NCBI RefSeq assembly: GCF_005405345.1 | Contig: NZ_BJDW01000008.1 | Coordinates: forward strand, 18,252-82,251 | Source: Enterococcus viikkiensis | GTDB lineage: Bacteria > Bacillota > Bacilli > Lactobacillales > Enterococcaceae | DNA: 64,000 nucleotides | Direction of reading: 5' to 3' | Shown: positions 61,180 through 64,000 of the stretch, piece by piece | How positions within the stretch are numbered: the first letter of the stretch is position 1 | Layout: every line of letters begins with the position of its first letter | Program-made: the position numbers and the translations under genes | The notes under the pieces: model-generated | The model's input: only the letters and a program-made list of their open reading frames with translations | What the model was told of the DNA's origin: nothing | Database searches by the model: none

Positions 61180-62355
61180 ATGGAAAAAGAAAAACCCTCA
61201 AAACTGATTCAGTTTTTTGGTGGTAAAACATCCTACTACCTGATTGGTCTGGTTATTTTAAGTGCTTTAGCCATTTATTTATTGAATACTGTCTCCTTTA
61301 TTTTCAGACCTTTGGTAGTCATTATTAGTACCGTACTGCCACCCATGATCTTTGCGCTGCTTTTGTATTACTTGTTGAATCCGATCGTGAATTTCTTAAG
61401 TAAAAAAGGCTTGTCACGAACCATCAGCATCGCTTTGACTTATGTCGTGATCTTTGGCCTGCTATTCTTCGGTGGCGCCCGACTCGTGCCTGTGATTCAA
61501 GATCAAGCACAAGATTTGATCAAGCAATTTCCGAAATATGTTGATGATTTCCAACAAGCCATCAAAAATTTGTTAGACGCGACACCGTTTGCGGCCTCCT
61601 CAGATGAAGCGTTAAACTCATTGGATAAACTCTCAAAAGATGCGCTTTCTTACTTGGGAAATAATTGGCAAGATGGCGCGAAAGGCCTCGGCACGCTTTT
61701 CTCTGCCGTTTCAAGCACAGCCATCACTTTGTTTACCGGGCCGATCATCGCCTTCTTTTTGATTCAGAGTCCACACAAACTGTACAAAACCTTTATGGAT
61801 CTGGTTCCACCACGTTTTCGAATGGATGTCAGTGCCTTAGTCAAGATTGCCAATCAACAACTAGGTGCCTTTTTAAAAGGCCAAGTCATCGCGTCCTTGC
61901 TGCTGGGCTTGATTTATTGGGTCGTTTTCTTGATTCTCGGCTTACAGTTTGCTACTGTCATCGCGCTGGCAGCCGGCATCTTGAGTATCATCCCATATAT
62001 TGGCTCATTCCTAGCCTTTCTGCCGGGGCTTTTCATCGCCTTTCAAGATTCAACCTTCATGGTCGTCAAATTCGTGATTGCTTGGTTCGTGGTGCAGTTA
62101 CTCCATGGCGATCTAGTAGTCCCACGAGTAATGGGGGACAAATTAAAGATCCATCCAATTACAATTTTAGTCGTTTTATTAGTCATGGGCGATCTGCTGG
62201 GCTTAGTCGGTGTGATCTTCGGTATTCCGATCTACTCCATGATCAAGCTTTTCGTCGTCTTCACCTTCCGCAAATTCAAACAGCGCTATAATAAATTTTT
62301 CGCGGACGAAGGAGCCTACCGTAATACCGGCTTCTCCGAGGATGATTATTTATAA
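61180..62355 (+). CDS. AI-2E family transporter (putative permease)
   Basis: A 391-residue integral membrane protein of the AI-2E/YdbI-YtvI family: about eight TM helices, with a soluble loop (about 110-170) between the fourth and fifth. The LKGQVIASLLLGLIYW and IIPYIGSFLAFLPG segments are typical. Despite the name most members have other or unknown roles, including Na+(Li+)/H+ antiport. Start 61180 follows AAGAAGG; an ATG nine codons upstream is less likely. Monocistronic. Confidence 0.87.
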   Translation: MEKEKPSKLIQFFGGKTSYYLIGLVILSALAIYLLNTVSFIFRPLVVIISTVLPPMIFALLLYYLLNPIVNFLSKKGLSRTISIALTYVVIFGLLFFGGARLVPVIQDQAQDLIKQFPKYVDDFQQAIKNLLDATPFAASSDEALNSLDKLSKDALSYLGNNWQDGAKGLGTLFSAVSSTAITLFTGPIIAFFLIQSPHKLYKTFMDLVPPRFRMDVSALVKIANQQLGAFLKGQVIASLLLGLIYWVVFLILGLQFATVIALAAGILSIIPYIGSFLAFLPGLFIAFQDSTFMVVKFVIAWFVVQLLHGDLVVPRVMGDKLKIHPITILVVLLVMGDLLGLVGVIFGIPIYSMIKLFVVFTFRKFKQRYNKFFADEGAYRNTGFSEDDYL

Positions 62356-62365
62356 GGCAAACAGC

Positions 62366-62404
62366 TACAACTAGGGCCATTACTGGTCCTAGTTGTTTTT
62401 TAGT
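62366..62404 (+). terminator. Terminator of the AI-2E-family gene
   Basis: ACAACTAGGgCCATTACTGGtCCTAGTTGT with T6. Confidence 0.9.
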
Positions 62405-62443
62405 ACGATTACTACTTTTTACAAAAAAATTTACAGAATATTC

Positions 62444-62471
62444 TTGTAAAATTTTCAACTTCTGCTATGAT
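62444..62471 (+). promoter_or_regulatory. Promoter of the T-box/brnQ unit
   Basis: TTGTAA, 16-bp spacer, TATGAT; transcript start near 62478. Confidence 0.55.
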
Positions 62472-62484
62472 AGTAAAAAATCAA

Positions 62485-62737
62485 ACATAGCAAAACGTTG
62501 AAGGAAACAGTAAAAGTAGCTTAGGGTTTGCAGAGAGCTGTTATTGGTGTGAGACAGCAATCCTATTTATTTTGAACATCATTCCTGAGTCGATGTCGAT
62601 ACGTAGAACATCGTGGCTGCCACCATTATCTGGCTAGCGGATCGCTGTCATCGTCCGTGAAATAAGTTTTAAAAAGGTGGTACCGTTCGATTATTCGAGC
62701 CCTTTTCCCGTTGTATCTCGGGAAAAGGGCTTTTTTT
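62485..62737 (+). promoter_or_regulatory. T-box riboswitch upstream of brnQ (isoleucine type)
   Basis: A tRNA-sensing leader. Stem I contains CAGAGAGCTG ... GGTG ... CAGC, and the T-box sequence AAAAAGGTGGTACCG lies at 62671-62685, followed by a strong terminator at 62699-62737 (GCCCTTTTCCCG/CGGGAAAAGGGC, T7). The likely specifier codon is ATC (Ile) at 62578-62580, in GAACATCATT; this fits a branched-chain amino acid carrier. Uncharged tRNA-Ile would open expression. Confidence 0.85.
62699..62737 (+). terminator. T-box controlled terminator
   Basis: 12-bp GC-rich stem then T7; competes with the antiterminator formed by the T-box sequence. Confidence 0.88.
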
Positions 62738-62830
62738 ATTGAGAGGGGGGATAATTTTTGGAAATTGACATTAGTGCTATTCATCAGAAACAGCTTAGAT
62801 CAGACACGTATATTTTAGGAGGAATTAGTA

Positions 62831-63931
62831 ATGGAAGTAACTACAAGAACACCTTCAACACGGGAATTAGTCGTATTAAGCTCTATGATCTTCGGAATGT
62901 TTTTTGGGTCTGGGAATCTCATCTTCCCCGTTCATTTAGGTCAATTAGCCGGAAGCCATTGGTTTTCCGCCAGTCTAGGGTTTGCGATATCGGGCGCACT
63001 TTTCCCCTTATTGGCGATTTTGGCAGTAGTGGTAACAAATAGCGATGGCTTGTACGATCTTGCTCGACCCGTTGGCAAAAAATTCGCTGCGCTGTTTCTT
63101 GTCCTCGTTCATTTAACAATCGGTCCTTTTTTTGGAACGCCAAGAACCGCAGCCACAGCCTTTGAAATTGGCCTAAAACCTTTCTTGCCTAGCCACTATT
63201 TGGGAATCGGTATGCTCGTATTTACCGCTCTATTTTTTGGCTTAGCCTACTTCCTAACACTTCATCAAAACAAGCTCGTGGCATATATCGGAAAATATTT
63301 GAATACTATTTTTCTCGCATTATTAGCCGTTGTATTTCTAATTGCTTTTTTAAAGCCTATGGGAAATTTAAATCATCAGCCAACCCACGCTTATCTGACC
63401 CATGGTTTAACCAATGGCATCTTACAAGGCTACAATACCGTGGATGCCGTTGCTTTACTTGCGTTGAGTGTGACCTTCGTGCGGGCTGTCAAAGCGATGG
63501 GCTTCAAGAAAAATACCGCTGCCGTCACTGCCAAAGCCGGGACTCTCAGTGTTTTATTAGAAGTCGTCCTCTATTTCGGTTTGGTTCTAATTGGTGCAAT
63601 GAGTTTGAGTCGTTTTCCACTTTCTGACAATGGCGGTGTCGCATTATCTCAGCTAATCCGTTATTATTTATCTACTTTCGGCGGTGTATTTTTAGGCATC
63701 TTAGTGACACTAGGTGTTTTTACTACCGCGATGGGGTTACTCGTTTCTTTTGCCCAAGACTTCCATAAACTGTTTCCTAAGATCAGTTATAAAAGCTGGC
63801 TGCGAATCACCGCAATAACATCCTTTGTGGTTGCCAACGCCGGCTTAGACAACATTATCCAATGGTCATTGCCTGTCTTGATGCTCCTTTATCCGTTATC
63901 TCTGGCGTTGATCTTATTATCTTTAACCTGA
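62831..63931 (+). pseudogene. brnQ: brnQ, branched-chain amino acid:cation symporter, 3' truncated
   Basis: A 366-codon frame of the LIVCS family: VLSSMIFGMFFGSGNLIFPVHLG is the family N-terminus, IGPFFGTPRTAATAFEIG the core motif, and about ten TM helices are visible. Full-length homologues have about 440 residues and 12 TM helices; here homology stops at LALILLSL, followed by a stop codon. The adjoining DNA carries the tail of an opposite-strand ORF, so the gene seems interrupted. AGGAGG lies before ATG 62831. It imports Leu/Ile/Val with Na+ or H+. A natural short form is possible but unlikely. Confidence 0.8.
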
Positions 63932-63942
63932 ATTCCCGGAAT

Positions 63943-64000
63943 TTATAACGAGGGAGGGGCAACCCCTAACGCCTCATATAATTCCTTCTGCTTCGTCGTA
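63943..64000 (-). CDS. C-terminal end of an opposite-strand ORF, candidate transposase (partial)
   Basis: The last 19 codons (TTKQKELYEALGVAPPSL, then TAA) read in from the right edge. The style resembles transposase C-termini, and the position directly after the point where brnQ loses homology supports an insertion element. Too short to classify. Confidence 0.35.
   Translation of the reverse strand, partial: TTKQKELYEALGVAPPSL

Noticed and set aside
61665..62291. 208-codon ORF overlapping the AI-2E-family gene
   Set aside because: Alternative frame of a well-supported gene; Ser/His/Arg-rich composition typical of a shadow.

Overview
This window looks like chromosome from a low-GC member of the Lactobacillales, most probably an Enterococcus. 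The grounds are a LiaX/LiaY-like envelope-stress pair, a CstR-type persulfide locus, a phosphoketolase, an isoleucine-type T-box in front of a BrnQ carrier, PTS-centred sugar uptake, Ser/Thr-linker lipoproteins, cre-like sites and strong AGGAGG ribosome sites. The genus is inferred from gene content; no rRNA or complete tRNA is present.

Layout. 0-6.4 kb: two GT8 glycosyltransferases, a Cof-type phosphatase, two Gfo/Idh/MocA oxidoreductases divergent from an RpiR regulator, and a YghU-like glutathione transferase. 6.4-14.3 kb: a complete kdpFABCDE potassium-uptake operon, including a 27-codon kdpF. 14.3-18.5 kb: a VOC protein, a phospho-beta-glucosidase behind a RAT/terminator antitermination leader, a histidine phosphatase and a YcaC-like hydrolase. 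18.5-18.8 kb: an IS3-family remnant abutting a broken DeoR gene. 18.9-24.3 kb: a galactitol-type PTS with an aldolase, divergent from a DeoR regulator and a PfkB kinase. 24.3-28.7 kb: a glycyl radical enzyme, a DeoR regulator and a radical-SAM activase. 28.7-36.2 kb: a kdgK remnant, MarR-rhodanese, MarR-MATE, a metallophosphoesterase, a two-TM potassium channel, a HAD phosphatase and liaY. 36.2-40.2 kb: liaX, a GNAT, a HAD and a truncated Mga-like regulator.

40.3-45.9 kb is a more AT-rich persulfide-handling island: thioredoxin, CstR-like repressor, two single-domain rhodaneses and a CoA-disulfide/persulfide reductase, divergent from a four-domain reductase-rhodanese-TusA-DsrE fusion. Two near-perfect CsoR/CstR-type operators lie in the shared promoter region, and gene or IS debris flanks both ends.

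46-64 kb is a mosaic of housekeeping genes (phage phi3T-type thymidylate synthase, proC, phosphoketolase, ndk, hotdog thioesterase, AI-2E family permease), lipoproteins and decayed DNA: a dead DinJ/YafQ toxin-antitoxin pair, a second kdgK remnant, a GyrI-like tail and IS fragments. The right edge holds an Ile-type T-box followed by a brnQ that stops about 70-80 codons early, next to the tail of an opposite-strand ORF, which suggests interruption by an insertion element.

Many genes sit in small units with their own operators and terminators. The best second-look targets are the persulfide island, the RAT-controlled orphan glucosidase, the kdp leader inverted repeat, the 106-bp tandem repeat near 60.8 kb and the interrupted brnQ.
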